DNA of 54,746 nt from Candidatus Aquabacterium excrementipullorum (GCA_019112875.1 DXIO01000126.1:1-54746), one strand, 5' to 3'. Counted from the first letter of the stretch, positions 28,172 through 38,573 are shown. Made by a program: numbers and translations. Notes: generated from the letters alone by a model not told the origin.

Positions 28172-28211
28172 CTGCTAGCAGCTAGTATTGCAATATGAGC
28201 CCGCAGTGCGG
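28172..28211. promoter_or_regulatory. Three short palindromes upstream of the pPIWI-RE operon
   Basis: CTGCTAGCAG (28172-28181), TATTGCAATA (28186-28195) and CCGCAGTGCGG (28201-28211) are each self-complementary, the last around one centre base. They lie 33-72 bases upstream of the first gene of the operon, where the promoter should be. They could be operator sites, perhaps for the HTH-bearing nuclease itself or an element regulator. Chance occurrence of one is easy; three in 40 bases is less so. Confidence 0.45.
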
Positions 28212-28606
28212 ACCATAATGCCACAATTATTAGCAATAAAAACCTTCTTCGGGCGCCGGGATCACACGCACGTAAGGCCACGGAACGCCCGGTCGCTTGA
28301 TGAGCCTCAGCTTGGATTTGACGCCTCATCGGCCAGACCAAGCGACAGTAACTGCCGTTCTCGATAGTCGATGGATCCTTAAAAGAGGCTGCTCGCGAGC
28401 CGCGTTAGAAGGAAGCAGCGCTAAAGGAGATCCCTGACGCGACGTGGTCGTCGTCTTGCTCGGACCTTCCCCCCGAACACGAATCTTCTTGATCACATTT
28501 GCTCCCTTGCACTCGATGTGGCGCGCCGAGCAATTTTGCGCCATGCAGCCGTGGAGTTGCCCGCACCGGTTCAGACACAATTGAATTCGTCATTCTTTAT
28601 CTCACC
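28212..28606. other. Divergent intergenic region
   Basis: This is the rest of the space between the minus-strand pPIWI-RE operon and the plus-strand gene at 28607. An AT-rich patch at 28215-28250 is the best place for the operon promoter. An open frame in phase with the plus-strand gene extends back to 28499 and gives a cysteine-rich leader that looks spurious. No RNA gene is seen. Confidence 0.5.
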
Positions 28607-29356
28607 ATGACGCGCCAAGCCAAGAAGGACCTCGAACGCCATTACCTTGATCGGGTGCGTACCCTGCTCGCCGACTTTCCGCTTGGCACCGTCCATGAGC
28701 GCGAACAACCTGATTTCTTGGTCAACACCGCCGACCGCGTCATCGGGATCGAGATCACCGAGCTGCACCGAGCCAAGGATAGCCAGCCCGTTCCAATGCA
28801 AGGCCGGGAGGCCATTCGTGACCAGATCGTCCAGCGCGCGAAGGCACTGTATGTGAGCGAAGAATTGCCGCTCATCGATTGTTGCGTCCACCTCAAGGAC
28901 CTGTCCTATCGCCGTACAGACATTGAGCCACTGGCTGCCAAAATTGCTGCATTAGCGAAGCGCAACATCCCGCCCGAAGGCACGCTCGCCAAACGCGAGC
29001 AGTACGACTGGGTCAACCGCGAATACTTTCCCGAGGAGGTCGACTACATCAGGGTGGCACGCTTCGACGGCTTGACGGAGAGCTTCTTCGGCACCTCAGG
29101 CTCAACTTGGGCAGAGCCACTGACGCCGGAGACCATGCGCGCGGTCATTGACACCAAGGATAGCAACATCGATGAATACCTACGTCAGTGCGCTGAGGCC
29201 TGGCTGGTGATCGTCACCGACAGCCGGACCATGTCGACCTGGTTCAGTAGTGCAGACCGAGTCAAGGCGGCGGCCTTCACGACACGCTTTGCCCGGGTCA
29301 TCATCCTGCGCCATTTCGGCAGCGAACTCATCGAGCTGACTACGGCTCGCCCTTAG
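28607..29356 (+). CDS. PD-(D/E)XK-like protein lacking the usual lysine
   Basis: From ATG at 28607 the protein is 249 residues. Near the N-terminus, REQPDFLVN (D36) followed 12 residues later by IGIEITELHR (E49) is the strand-turn-strand layout of a PD-(D/E)XK nuclease, but the third position is threonine (E-I-T) rather than lysine. E52 or a nearby residue might substitute, or the fold may be inactive. The rest is mixed alpha/beta with a hydrophobic C-terminal strand (FARVIILRHFG). It is divergent from the pPIWI-RE operon; membership of that system is a guess from position. The family is not recognised. Confidence 0.65.
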   Translation: MTRQAKKDLERHYLDRVRTLLADFPLGTVHEREQPDFLVNTADRVIGIEITELHRAKDSQPVPMQGREAIRDQIVQRAKALYVSEELPLIDCCVHLKDLSYRRTDIEPLAAKIAALAKRNIPPEGTLAKREQYDWVNREYFPEEVDYIRVARFDGLTESFFGTSGSTWAEPLTPETMRAVIDTKDSNIDEYLRQCAEAWLVIVTDSRTMSTWFSSADRVKAAAFTTRFARVIILRHFGSELIELTTARP

Positions 29357-29676
29357 CGCTCGCGGCTCAGCCTAGTGCAGCGTCTACTCCTCGCGGATTC
29401 GTACGGTGGGCAAAGGACGGCCTGCTTTGCCCCTCCGCAGCATACAGCGCCGTTGACGTGGTAACGATGCGCGTATGGCCGCCTCGCGCAACGAACCGTG
29501 CATTCGGCTTTTTGGCGCCGGAGTCCGCAACCGCTGCACTGCTGCCGTTGTCATGCAGGCGTCCATGGGCCTTTTCAAAGAACACAGCCGCACGCACTAC
29601 CAGAGCATCTTGAACGGCAGACCGAAGCCAGACAGTGCGGGAGACCAAGTCTCTTCGGTACCGGGTACCTCCAACA
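29357..29676. other. Gap between nuclease-like gene and integrase
   Basis: The two genes converge here. A 105-codon minus-strand frame (29367-29684) overlaps the integrase stop, but its product is basic, low in complexity and unlike any protein I know. It could be a decayed gene fragment. I see no terminator with a T-run. Confidence 0.4.
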
Positions 29677-31632
29677 TCACGCACTCGACACCGGACGCTT
29701 CAAAGTGCCATCAGCACGCGCGATGGCGCCCAGCCGCTTCACCTCTGCCCAGTCCGGGATGTCGATACCGAAATCCATCTTCTCGAGGTACGGCAGCACC
29801 TCGGCAAACGGAAAAGCCGGCCCCTGGTCGGTCTCGTTGTAGTTGGAGTCCTTCATGTCCCCTGTGGAGTGACCCAGCAACTGCTTTTGCAGGTTCGAAT
29901 CCAGCATGGTGTTCTTGAGGCACTGGTGGAAGTTCGACCGCAGCGAATGCGGCACCTTCCTACGCAGTTCGTAAAAGCCCGCCTGCTGGATCAACGCCTT
30001 CATGAATCGGGCGGGCTTGCGTCCGAACATCATCTTGTCGTCCCACCGCAGCCCAATGAACAAAGGGCCTGACCGACGCGAGTAGCTCCGGACAAGCTCG
30101 ACAAAGTCCATGAAGCCACGTTCGATCAATTTCGGGTGGATCGGCACCACCCGACGCGAAGCCTTGTTCTTGACCCGGCGATACTCTTCGCTGGTTCTCG
30201 CCAGCACCTTTTGACCGCGTGTCTTCTTTTGCGGCTGGCTTTCGGGCTCGTCTTCGTCGTTCGCATCATCGGAAATGAACGACATGCAAGGCACCCCGCC
30301 GATGGTGATGATGTCATCGGTGTGGAGACCGGAGCTTTCAGAGACCCGGGCGCCTTGGTACAGGCAAATCTGCGGCACCCAGTAGCACCAGGGGTTGAAC
30401 ATGGCCCCGTTGAGGAAGGCTGGCTGCTCGAACATCGCTTTCAGTTCGACGTCGGAGAGTGCGACCGCCCCCTTTTTCTTGGGCGATTGCTTCTCTGCCT
30501 TGATCAGGTTGGCGCTGGCCGCCTGAACCGACAGCTTCATTTCCGAAAGCACTTCGGGTTTGATCCACTCCTTCAGGCTGGCATAGGTGATGAAGGGAGC
30601 CACGTGAACGAGTTTCTTCTCCACGCTGGTGAGGCTGGGCCATTTCGCCTTGGTCTCGATGCCTTGCCGGATGCGTTCGTGTGCCTCGGTGTTTTTCGTG
30701 TTGCTCCCCTGGTTGGGGGGCAGACGTCTGAGCCCCTGGAAATAGGCTTCAATGTGGCTACGGGTCAGCCGATGCAGCTCGATGTCGAGCATCCCGGGCA
30801 CGATCGTCCCATCCTCTTGCGTGAAATCTCGCCGCGTGTCACCCACGATCTCGCGGAACACGCGGAAGGACGCCTCATAGGAAAAGCGCCAGGAGTGATC
30901 CGAGAATTTGGTGCCGCCGTTGATGCGCCAGTCTTCGATGGCGTCGGACAGCCAGCGCCTTTTTTCGGGTGGGATGGCTTCTTCATGCGGTGCGTCAGCC
31001 GCGACCGCTGGAATCGGCGGTGCGACCGGCTGAATGGTCATGGGCACCACAGAAATGGCTGCAGCGGTAGCCTCTGACATGGGCGGATGTACCGGGGATC
31101 GATGCACGCGCCCCACGATCTGCTCAATCATCCGATTGAAGCAGCGTTGCATCAGGATGAGCGTCTCCCCGCTCGCGGATGGCGAATGGTCGATGCGAAT
31201 CTTGCCGTTCTCGTAGAAGAGCGCGAAGGACTCGTCAGGTTTCTCGTCAAGTGTGAGCATGGGAGCTCCAGAGCCGTACTTGACAAAGAAGTCTAAGCAC
31301 ATTTCTCGAGATTTGGCGACCGCGAGGCTCTTTAGGGCCACCTTAGTTGACCGTCTCAGCTCGCGGGGCAGTTCGGGATGGCGGGCTCGAATGTGCTCGG
31401 GCACGACCAGGCGCATGTACCAGATGCCGTTGGCGCCCCTGGAAAGATGAGTTGAACCCAGGCGAGGTGTCCAGCCCGAAAAGCCGCTGGCCGAGGCGTC
31501 AGCGTCGCTGAGCGCCGCTTTCGGGTTGCCAGTTGAAACTCCGACCGTTGAGGAAACAGGCTCGGGAGCAAGCGCATCGGAGCCCGGCTGGATTGCGGCT
31601 GGCGGAGATGCAGAACACGTGTTGTTGGACAT
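29677..31632 (-). CDS. int: Tyrosine site-specific integrase of the element
   Basis: This 651-residue protein has a SAM-like/Arm-binding N-terminal half (WYMRLVVPEHIRARHPELPRELRRSTK near 70, typical of large phage-type integrases) and a catalytic domain in the last 250 residues. Catalytic residues are R429 (QGARVSES), H562 and R565 (VPHSLRSN), H588 (LLGHSTG) and Y598 (DSNYNETD), the complete R-H-R-H-Y set; the second-strand lysine was not placed. The gene starts 85 bases from the tRNA-Ser 3' end and reads away from it, the normal place for the enzyme that inserts an element at that tRNA. No clear ribosome site precedes the ATG. Confidence 0.93.
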   Translation of the reverse strand: MSNNTCSASPPAAIQPGSDALAPEPVSSTVGVSTGNPKAALSDADASASGFSGWTPRLGSTHLSRGANGIWYMRLVVPEHIRARHPELPRELRRSTKVALKSLAVAKSREMCLDFFVKYGSGAPMLTLDEKPDESFALFYENGKIRIDHSPSASGETLILMQRCFNRMIEQIVGRVHRSPVHPPMSEATAAAISVVPMTIQPVAPPIPAVAADAPHEEAIPPEKRRWLSDAIEDWRINGGTKFSDHSWRFSYEASFRVFREIVGDTRRDFTQEDGTIVPGMLDIELHRLTRSHIEAYFQGLRRLPPNQGSNTKNTEAHERIRQGIETKAKWPSLTSVEKKLVHVAPFITYASLKEWIKPEVLSEMKLSVQAASANLIKAEKQSPKKKGAVALSDVELKAMFEQPAFLNGAMFNPWCYWVPQICLYQGARVSESSGLHTDDIITIGGVPCMSFISDDANDEDEPESQPQKKTRGQKVLARTSEEYRRVKNKASRRVVPIHPKLIERGFMDFVELVRSYSRRSGPLFIGLRWDDKMMFGRKPARFMKALIQQAGFYELRRKVPHSLRSNFHQCLKNTMLDSNLQKQLLGHSTGDMKDSNYNETDQGPAFPFAEVLPYLEKMDFGIDIPDWAEVKRLGAIARADGTLKRPVSSA

Positions 31633-31681
31633 GGAAGTTGGACGTTTTGGACAAACAACTTCGAAGTCATGCCACGCAAAG

Positions 31682-31708
31682 AAAAAAGCCCTTGATAAAC
31701 AAGGGCTT
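31682..31708 (-). terminator. Rho-independent terminator after tRNA-Ser
   Basis: On the minus strand, AAGCCCTTG, a 5-base loop and CAAGGGCTT form a perfect 9-base stem followed by TTTTC. It lies 10 bases beyond the tRNA 3' end and before the integrase gene, so it ends tRNA-Ser transcription and insulates the element from it. Confidence 0.85.
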
Positions 31709-31717
31709 AGTTCATTT

Positions 31718-31808
<91 letters not shown>

Positions 31809-31880
31809 AATTCGGTGCACCGTGGTCAACGGCGTAGCCCGCAAGTATAGCAGTGTTTTCGGGCGCCACCGCCCAATCGA

Positions 31881-33314
<1,434 letters not shown>

Positions 33315-34325
33315 TCAGGGTGCGGATCGCTCGGTGGGCAGGGGCCGGTCCAGGCCCGTGCCGCCCAGGCCCTTGGGCAGCGGGAAGCGCACGTGCTCCT
33401 CGACGCCCTGCATGCGGCGCACGGCCACGGCGCCCAGCTGCTTGAGCTGCTGGATCACGCGCTGCACCAGCACATCCGGCGCGGAGGCGCCGGCCGTGAG
33501 ACCCACGCGGGGACGGTCTTCGAACCAGGCCGCCTGCAGGTCCTCGGCGCAGTCGACCATGTAGGCCGGCGTGCCCAGGCGCTCGGCCAGCTCGCGCAGG
33601 CGGTTGCTGTTGGAGCTGGTGGGGCTGCCCACCACGATGACCACGTCGACCTGGGGCGACATCACCTTGACGGCATCCTGGCGGTTCTGCGTGGCGTAAC
33701 AGATGTCCTGCTGCTTGGGCTGGCGGATCTGCGGGAAGCGCGCCTTGATGGCGGCCATGATCGCGGCCGCATCATCGACCGACAGCGTGGTCTGCGTGAC
33801 CACGGCCAACTTGGCGGGATCGCTCACCTGCACGCGGGCCACGTCGGCCTCGTCCTCGACCAGGTAGATGCCATCAGACAGCTGCCCCATGGTGCCTTCG
33901 ACCTCGGGGTGGCCCTTGTGGCCGATCATGATGAATTCGTAGCCCTCGCGGCGCAGCTTGGCCACCTCGATGTGCACCTTGGTGACCAGCGGGCAGGTGG
34001 CGTCGAACACCTGGAAGCCACGGCGATCGGCCTCGCGGCGCACTTCCTGGCTCACCCCGTGGGCGCTGAAGATCAGGGTGGCACCCGGCGGCACATCGCC
34101 CAGGTCTTCGATGAAGATGGCGCCCTTGTCCTTGAGGTCGTTGACCACGTAGGTGTTGTGCACGATCTCGTGGCGCACGTAGATGGGCGCGCCGAACTGG
34201 GCCAGCGCGCGTTCGACGATCTCGATCGCGCGATCGACACCGGCGCAGAAGCCGCGCGGCTCGGCCAGCAGCACATCCTGCACTTGGTGCGGCGTGGCGG
34301 GCGTGGTGACTGGCGTGGGGTTCAT
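33315..34325 (-). CDS. ispH: 4-hydroxy-3-methylbut-2-enyl diphosphate reductase
   Basis: This 336-residue Fe-S enzyme of the last step of the MEP isoprenoid pathway makes isopentenyl and dimethylallyl diphosphate. It keeps the cluster cysteines in [26 protein letters not shown] and the [11 protein letters not shown] region, plus [11 protein letters not shown] for substrate binding. ATG at 34325 is used; a GTG at 34340 overlapping the fkpB stop is the alternative. An N-terminal extension of about 18 residues precedes the conserved start. It is paired with fkpB, a common arrangement in proteobacteria. Confidence 0.97.
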   Translation of the reverse strand: MNPTPVTTPATPHQVQDVLLAEPRGFCAGVDRAIEIVERALAQFGAPIYVRHEIVHNTYVVNDLKDKGAIFIEDLGDVPPGATLIFSAHGVSQEVRREADRRGFQVFDATCPLVTKVHIEVAKLRREGYEFIMIGHKGHPEVEGTMGQLSDGIYLVEDEADVARVQVSDPAKLAVVTQTTLSVDDAAAIMAAIKARFPQIRQPKQQDICYATQNRQDAVKVMSPQVDVVIVVGSPTSSNSNRLRELAERLGTPAYMVDCAEDLQAAWFEDRPRVGLTAGASAPDVLVQRVIQQLKQLGAVAVRRMQGVEEHVRFPLPKGLGGTGLDRPLPTERSAP

Positions 34326-34336
34326 GATCACAGGAC

Positions 34337-34798
34337 TCACAGCACGCCGATGAGCTGCACCTCGAAGGTGACGCTCTGGCCGGCCAGCGGGTGGTTGAAG
34401 TCGAACAGGGCCCAGGCACCGGCCGGGTCCAGTTCACGCAGCACACCGGCGAACTGGCCCTGTCCGTCCGGGGTGGGGAACTGCACCACGTCGCCGACGT
34501 GCCAGGTTTCATCCGGATCACCCAGTTCGCGCATCAGGCCCATGCCCACGCGCTGCAGCAGTTCCGGGTTGCGCTGGCCGAAGGCCTCGCCCGCGGCCAG
34601 CTCGATGGTGGTGCGCGTGCCCTCGGCCAGGCCGATCAGGCGGGCTTCCAGGTCGGGCGAGAGCTCACCCGAGCCCAGCGACAGCGTGGCGGGCTTGTCG
34701 TTGAAGGTGTTGACCAGGTCGGCGCCGTCGGGGCCGGCCAGACGGTAATGCAGGGTCAGGAAGGATCCGGGCTGGACGGTGGGGGCGGCAGTGGTCAT
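34337..34798 (-). CDS. fkpB: FKBP-type peptidyl-prolyl isomerase (SlpA-like)
   Basis: This 153-residue protein has the SlpA/FkpB arrangement: an FKBP half-barrel ([44 protein letters not shown]) with an inserted IF chaperone domain at about residues 70-125. The start MTTAAPTV at 34798 is preferred to an upstream ATG that adds 18 unlike residues. It folds proline-containing proteins in the cytosol. It is immediately upstream of ispH on the same strand. Confidence 0.93.
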   Translation of the reverse strand: MTTAAPTVQPGSFLTLHYRLAGPDGADLVNTFNDKPATLSLGSGELSPDLEARLIGLAEGTRTTIELAAGEAFGQRNPELLQRVGMGLMRELGDPDETWHVGDVVQFPTPDGQGQFAGVLRELDPAGAWALFDFNHPLAGQSVTFEVQLIGVL

Positions 34799-34890
34799 GA
34801 GGTCACACCCACCCCCTTCGGGAGGATGGGCTGAATGGAGAAGCGAAAGCACAATTTTAGGTTTACATCATCCACCAGGGATCCCGCCTC

Positions 34891-35559
34891 ATGAAAGACC
34901 TGCCCGTCGCGATGCGACCGCGCGAAAAACTGCTGTCCATGGGCGCCTCCGCCCTGGCCGACGCCGAACTGCTGGCGCTGCTGCTGCGCACGGGCCTGCA
35001 GGGCCACGGCGTGCTGCAGATGGCCCAGGGCATGCTGGACGAACTGGGCGGCATGGCGGGCCTGCTGCACGCGCCGCCTGCCAAGCTGACACGGATCCGG
35101 GGCTTGGGACCGGCCAAGCGCGCGGAACTGCTGGCCGTGGCCGAGATGGCACGGCGTGGCCTCAACGGGCAGTTGCGTGAGGCCCCTGTGTTCGAATCGC
35201 CCCAGGCCGTGCGCGATTACCTGCAATGGCGCATCGGCGCCCTGCCCCACGAGGTGTTTTCCGTGCTGTTTCTCGATGCGCAACACCGGCTGGTGGCCGA
35301 CGAGGAAATGTTCCGCGGCACCTTGAACCAGACCAGCGTCTACCCGCGCGAGGTGGTCAAGCGCGCCCTGGCGCACAACGCGGCGGCCGTGATCCTGGCG
35401 CACAACCACCCGTCGGGCGTGCTGGAGCCCTCGCGGGCGGACGAGCTGCTCACGCAGACGCTCAAGAGCAGCCTGTCGCTGGTGGATGTTCGCGTGCTGG
35501 ACCACTTCGTGGTCGGGCATCACGGGGTGGTGTCGTTCGCCGAACGCGGATTGCTCTGA
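34891..35559 (+). CDS. radC: RadC-family JAMM/MPN protein
   Basis: This 222-residue protein has helix-hairpin-helix motifs at 15-75 ([14 protein letters not shown]) and an MPN+ metal-binding domain at about 100-222 ([20 protein letters not shown], the HxHPSG...D zinc set, with E of DEEMF). It was named for a radiation-sensitivity phenotype later mapped elsewhere; the biochemical role remains uncertain, and related proteins are frequent on mobile elements. This copy sits in the backbone, divergent from fkpB. Confidence 0.95.
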   Translation: MKDLPVAMRPREKLLSMGASALADAELLALLLRTGLQGHGVLQMAQGMLDELGGMAGLLHAPPAKLTRIRGLGPAKRAELLAVAEMARRGLNGQLREAPVFESPQAVRDYLQWRIGALPHEVFSVLFLDAQHRLVADEEMFRGTLNQTSVYPREVVKRALAHNAAAVILAHNHPSGVLEPSRADELLTQTLKSSLSLVDVRVLDHFVVGHHGVVSFAERGLL

Positions 35560-35580
35560 AGGTGTTGTAGGCTTGGGGCC

Positions 35581-36291
35581 GTGAGCCGACCCCGTTCCAA
35601 GCCCGCCTCGCCGACCACGCTGAACGACTTTGCCGACTTGAAGAAGGCATTGCGTTCCGCCGCGCGCGAGGCCGCCGCCCGCGCGGAGGCTGAACGGGCC
35701 GCCCGTGCAGAGCGAGAGAAAGCTGAACGCCAGCGGGCCCATGAAAAGGCCATCTTCGAGCAATCCGTCGGGGCTGTTCACCGGCTGCCGGACAAGAACC
35801 GTGTGAACACCCGGCCCAAACCCCCGCCCCCTGTGCCCCAGCACCGCCAGCAGGACGAGCAGGCCGTGCTGCTGGAATCGCTGTCCGACGAATTCGATGT
35901 CGAGACGCTGCTGGAGACGGACGACTCCCTCGCCTTCCGCCGCCCGGAGCTGGGCCCCGATGTGCTGCGCAAGTTGCGCCGCGGCGTGTGGGCGCTGCAG
36001 GGCCAGGTCGATCTGCACGGTCTGCGCAGCGAAGAGGCCCGCCTGGCGCTGGGCCGTTTCCTGCGCGACGCACAGGTGCGCGGCTGGCGCTGCGTGCGCG
36101 TGGTGCACGGCAAGGGCCTGGGATCGCCCGGCCGCGTGCCGGTGATCAAGGACAAGGTCAAGCGCTGGCTGGTGCAGAGTGACCGCGTGCTGGCGTTCGT
36201 GCAGGCACGAGGCGATGAGGGTGGCGCAGGCGCCCTGATCGTGCTGCTGCAGTCAAGCACCACGTCCCCGGTTCAGGCACAGGAAGCCTGA
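35581..36291 (+). CDS. Smr/MutS2-domain protein
   Basis: The start is GTG at 35581, 22 bases after radC. This 236-residue protein has an Arg/Glu/Ala-rich helical N-terminus (20-60), a proline-rich linker near 78-85 and a C-terminal Smr domain (about 140-225): VDLHGLRSEEARLALGRFL with the LDxHGxx motif, then VVHGKGLGSPGRVPVIKDKVKRWL (HGKG). Smr domains are nucleases or nucleic-acid-binding modules acting on DNA or on mRNA of stalled ribosomes. The substrate here is unknown. Confidence 0.93.
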   Translation: MSRPRSKPASPTTLNDFADLKKALRSAAREAAARAEAERAARAEREKAERQRAHEKAIFEQSVGAVHRLPDKNRVNTRPKPPPPVPQHRQQDEQAVLLESLSDEFDVETLLETDDSLAFRRPELGPDVLRKLRRGVWALQGQVDLHGLRSEEARLALGRFLRDAQVRGWRCVRVVHGKGLGSPGRVPVIKDKVKRWLVQSDRVLAFVQARGDEGGAGALIVLLQSSTTSPVQAQEA

Positions 36292-36309
36292 ACCTCGCCT
36301 TCCGCCTCC

Positions 36310-36738
36310 TCAGACGCCCTTGTTGCGCATCCAGTCGGCCGTCTGGAAGAAGGCCTTCTGCAGGCGTTCCTGCAAGACGGGATCGAGCGACAGTTCGCTC
36401 ATGGCCTGGGCCATGCACGCCAGCCACTGGTCACGCTCGAGGATGCCGATGGCAAACGGCATGTGGCGTGCACGCAGACGCGGATGGCCGAAACGTTCGA
36501 TGTAGTGGTTGGGGCCGCCCAGCCAGCCGCTGAGGAACCAGTAGAGCTTGTCGCGAGCCGAGGCCAGGTCGGGCGGGTGCGCCGCGCGCAGCGCGGCGTA
36601 GCCGGGCTCCAGGTCCATCAGGTCGTAAAAGCGGTCGACCAGGGTGCGCACGGCGGCATCGCCGCCCACCCAGTCATAGGCCGTGGCCGGCTGGCTGCCA
36701 TCGGCGCTGGCGGAGGAATCGTCGTCGGGGGAAGTCAT
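36310..36738 (-). CDS. Group II truncated haemoglobin
   Basis: ATG at 36738 gives 142 residues, with a nonconserved leader of about 20. It has the trHbO signs: YDWVGGDAAVRTLVDRFYDLM, LYWFLSGWLGGP with the G8 Trp region, and proximal-His context HPRLRARHMPFAIG. It binds haem, O2 or NO in the cytosol and probably serves nitrosative or oxidative stress. It stands between the Smr gene (convergent) and flhG. A GTG at 36747 is an alternative start. Confidence 0.92.
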   Translation of the reverse strand: MTSPDDDSSASADGSQPATAYDWVGGDAAVRTLVDRFYDLMDLEPGYAALRAAHPPDLASARDKLYWFLSGWLGGPNHYIERFGHPRLRARHMPFAIGILERDQWLACMAQAMSELSLDPVLQERLQKAFFQTADWMRNKGV

Positions 36739-36797
36739 GGCCGGCACTGTAGCCGCAAGCCGCCGGCGTTCGGCCGGGCGGCTTCAGGCGCACACGC

Positions 36798-37610
36798 TCA
36801 CTTGCGGCTGTTGAGCTTGGTCGCGATCTGCACCACGCCCTGCGAGGCGGGGCAGCCGGGGTGCAGTTCGAGCAGCAGCGAGCGGCGCTGCACGGCGCCA
36901 CGCACGCTCACATCCAGCGGGATGTCGCCCAGGTAGCTGAGCTTGGGCGAGGTGCCCGAGGGCGTCAGCACGAACCGCTCGACGACCTGCTGCAGCTGCT
37001 GGCAGATGGTGCGGCCTTCGCCGGCACGGGCCACCTGGTTGATCACCATGTGCAATTGCTCACGGCCCTGCTGCGCGGCCAGCACCTTGATGGTGGCGTA
37101 GGCGTCCGTCATCGAGGTGGGCTCGGGCGTGGCCACCACGATCACTTCGTGGGCCAGCGACAGCGCGAACAGCACGACGTCGGAGATGCCGGCGCCGGTG
37201 TCCAGCAGCAGCACGTCGAAGCGCGGCGAGACCGTGGCGATGATGTCGAGCAGTTGCTCGCGCACCTCGGACGTCAGGCGGGAATACTCGACCAGGCCGG
37301 AACCGGCCAGAAGCACCGAGAAGCCGCCGGGCGCCGGCAGGATGGCTTCTTCCAGTTGGGCCTTGCCGGTGAACACGTCATGCAACGTGATCTTGGGATA
37401 CAGATTGAGGACCACGTCCAGATTGGCCAGGCCCAGGTCGGCGTCCAGCACCAGCACCTTCAAGCCCTGTCGGCTCAGGGCCGCGGCGAGGTTGGCACTG
37501 AAAAAGGTCTTGCCCACGCCGCCCTTGCCGCTGGTCACGGCCAGCGTGCGCGCCAGGCGCACGGTGGGCGGGGCGGAGGTCAGCTCGGGTTCAGTCATGG
37601 TGACAGTCAT
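36798..37610 (-). CDS. flhG: FlhG/MinD-like ATPase
   Basis: This 270-residue ParA/MinD-type ATPase has a deviant Walker A TSGKGGVGKTFFSANLAAAL near residue 27, LDADLGLANLDVVLNL and LLDTGAGISD. The GLANLDVVL segment is typical of FlhG (FleN), which controls flagellar number and place with FlhF. A MinD-like C-terminal amphipathic tail is not evident. ATG overlaps the stop of the GGDEF gene (ATGA), so the pair is translated together, linking second-messenger output to flagella. A generic MinD-like role remains possible because flhF is not in the window. Confidence 0.85.
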   Translation of the reverse strand: MTVTMTEPELTSAPPTVRLARTLAVTSGKGGVGKTFFSANLAAALSRQGLKVLVLDADLGLANLDVVLNLYPKITLHDVFTGKAQLEEAILPAPGGFSVLLAGSGLVEYSRLTSEVREQLLDIIATVSPRFDVLLLDTGAGISDVVLFALSLAHEVIVVATPEPTSMTDAYATIKVLAAQQGREQLHMVINQVARAGEGRTICQQLQQVVERFVLTPSGTSPKLSYLGDIPLDVSVRGAVQRRSLLLELHPGCPASQGVVQIATKLNSRK

Positions 37611-38410
37611 GGGAAGGTCTTCGGCAGTTCTTCGGCCGAACCTAAGCCCTCTTCGGCACCCGAGAGTGCGTCAGATTGCCCAAATGCACCGAACAGCAGG
37701 CCCTTTTCTTCGGCACTGACGACGGTGAGCGGGGGCATTTCCAGACAGGTGAGGTTGCGCCCTTCGGCCTTGGCGCGGTACAGCTGTTGATCGGCCCGTT
37801 CCGACCACAGGGCCGCAGACGAGCGGACCCACTGTGGCGCAAACGCGCCGCCAACGCTGACGGTGATGTTCAAAGCCTGACCGCCGATGAGGGCGACCGG
37901 CTGCGAAGCGACTTTCTTGCGGATCCGCTCCGCCACGGCCTGCCCGAAAGCAGGTGGGCAGTTGGGCAGGATGATGGCGAACTCTTCGCCACCGATGCGG
38001 GCCACGGTGTCCATGGGACGCACACACTCTTGCAAGGTGGCGGCCACGCTCTGGATGACGACATCGCCGGCCGCGTGGCCGTGGGTGTCGTTGACCTTCT
38101 TGAAGTGGTCGATGTCGAGCACCAGCAGCAGCGCGGGCTCGCCGGCCCGGGCGACGCGGTCGACCTCGCGGGAGATGGCGACCTCGAACTGGCGGCGGTT
38201 GACCAGGCCCGTCAGCGCATCGCGGCTGGAGACCTCGCACAGGCCGTCGATGATGGCCTGCAGCCACTCCTGGGAGTTGGGCGCCACGCCTTCAGGGAGT
38301 ATCCACCCCGCCTGCTGCAGCAGATTGAGGGCCAGTTCCAGCCTCAGACCACGATCCTGAGCGACAGCTCGGTCAAGACCTACTTCTGGAGAAGGAACAA
38401 CTGGAGGCAT
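37607..38410 (-). CDS. Diguanylate cyclase (GGEEF)
   Basis: ATG at 38410 gives 267 residues; longer frames reach back over the cheR promoter and are not credible. The GGDEF domain covers about residues 80-240: SRDALTGLVNRRQFE, DIDHFKKVNDTHGHAAGD, then RPMDTVARIGGEEFAIILP. GGEEF is the active form, and RPMD five residues upstream is an intact I-site for product inhibition. It makes c-di-GMP in the cytosol. It has no sensor domain or membrane segment, so partners probably control it. It is coupled to flhG. Confidence 0.92.
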   Translation of the reverse strand: MPPVVPSPEVGLDRAVAQDRGLRLELALNLLQQAGWILPEGVAPNSQEWLQAIIDGLCEVSSRDALTGLVNRRQFEVAISREVDRVARAGEPALLLVLDIDHFKKVNDTHGHAAGDVVIQSVAATLQECVRPMDTVARIGGEEFAIILPNCPPAFGQAVAERIRKKVASQPVALIGGQALNITVSVGGAFAPQWVRSSAALWSERADQQLYRAKAEGRNLTCLEMPPLTVVSAEEKGLLFGAFGQSDALSGAEEGLGSAEELPKTFP

Positions 38411-38546
38411 GGTGGAGGCGATGGCACACGCTCCGGGAGTGGGCGGAGATGGCGCAAAGTCTAACAGTGCCCGAAAACCGCATGCCATGAAAAAAGGGGG
38501 GAAATCCCCATTCTTGACGGGATGTCGCCCGTATCGCACACAGTGC

Positions 38547-38573
38547 TCAAGCACCCGTCCGATTTGTCGATAT
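38547..38573 (+). promoter_or_regulatory. Candidate FliA (sigma-28) promoter of cheR
   Basis: TCAAGCAC, 11 bases, GTCGATAT: -35 matches 4 of 8 and -10 matches 6 of 8 positions of the enterobacterial TAAAGTTT-N11-GCCGATAA consensus, with exact spacing, about 60 bases upstream of cheR. Chemotaxis genes are usual FliA targets. Confidence 0.5.

Larger units (their letters stand above)
1..31717. mobile_element. Integrative element at tRNA-Ser, left end outside the window
   Basis: A tyrosine recombinase gene begins about 85 bases from the 3' end of an intact Ser tRNA, the usual layout for an element integrated at a tRNA gene. From there to the left edge the content is accessory: ParB, a second recombinase-like gene, nucleases, helicases, an orphan exporter cassette and hypothetical genes, with no housekeeping gene. 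GC content is visibly lower than in the backbone to the right. The far attachment site was not found, so the element should end left of base 1. ParB suggests a conjugative or plasmid-like ancestry, but no conjugation gene is visible, so calling it an ICE is inference. Two adjacent islands instead of one cannot be excluded. Confidence 0.75.

Noticed and set aside
1..31717. Insertion sequences or transposases as the cause of the island
   Set aside because: No DDE transposase and no terminal inverted repeats were seen; the integrase beside tRNA-Ser explains the insertion.
33393..34748. 451-codon plus-strand frame opposite ispH and fkpB
   Set aside because: Mirror of two real genes; low-complexity composition typical of high-GC antisense.
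34795..36108. 437-codon minus-strand frame opposite radC and the Smr gene
   Set aside because: Both real genes are clear; this crosses their boundary.
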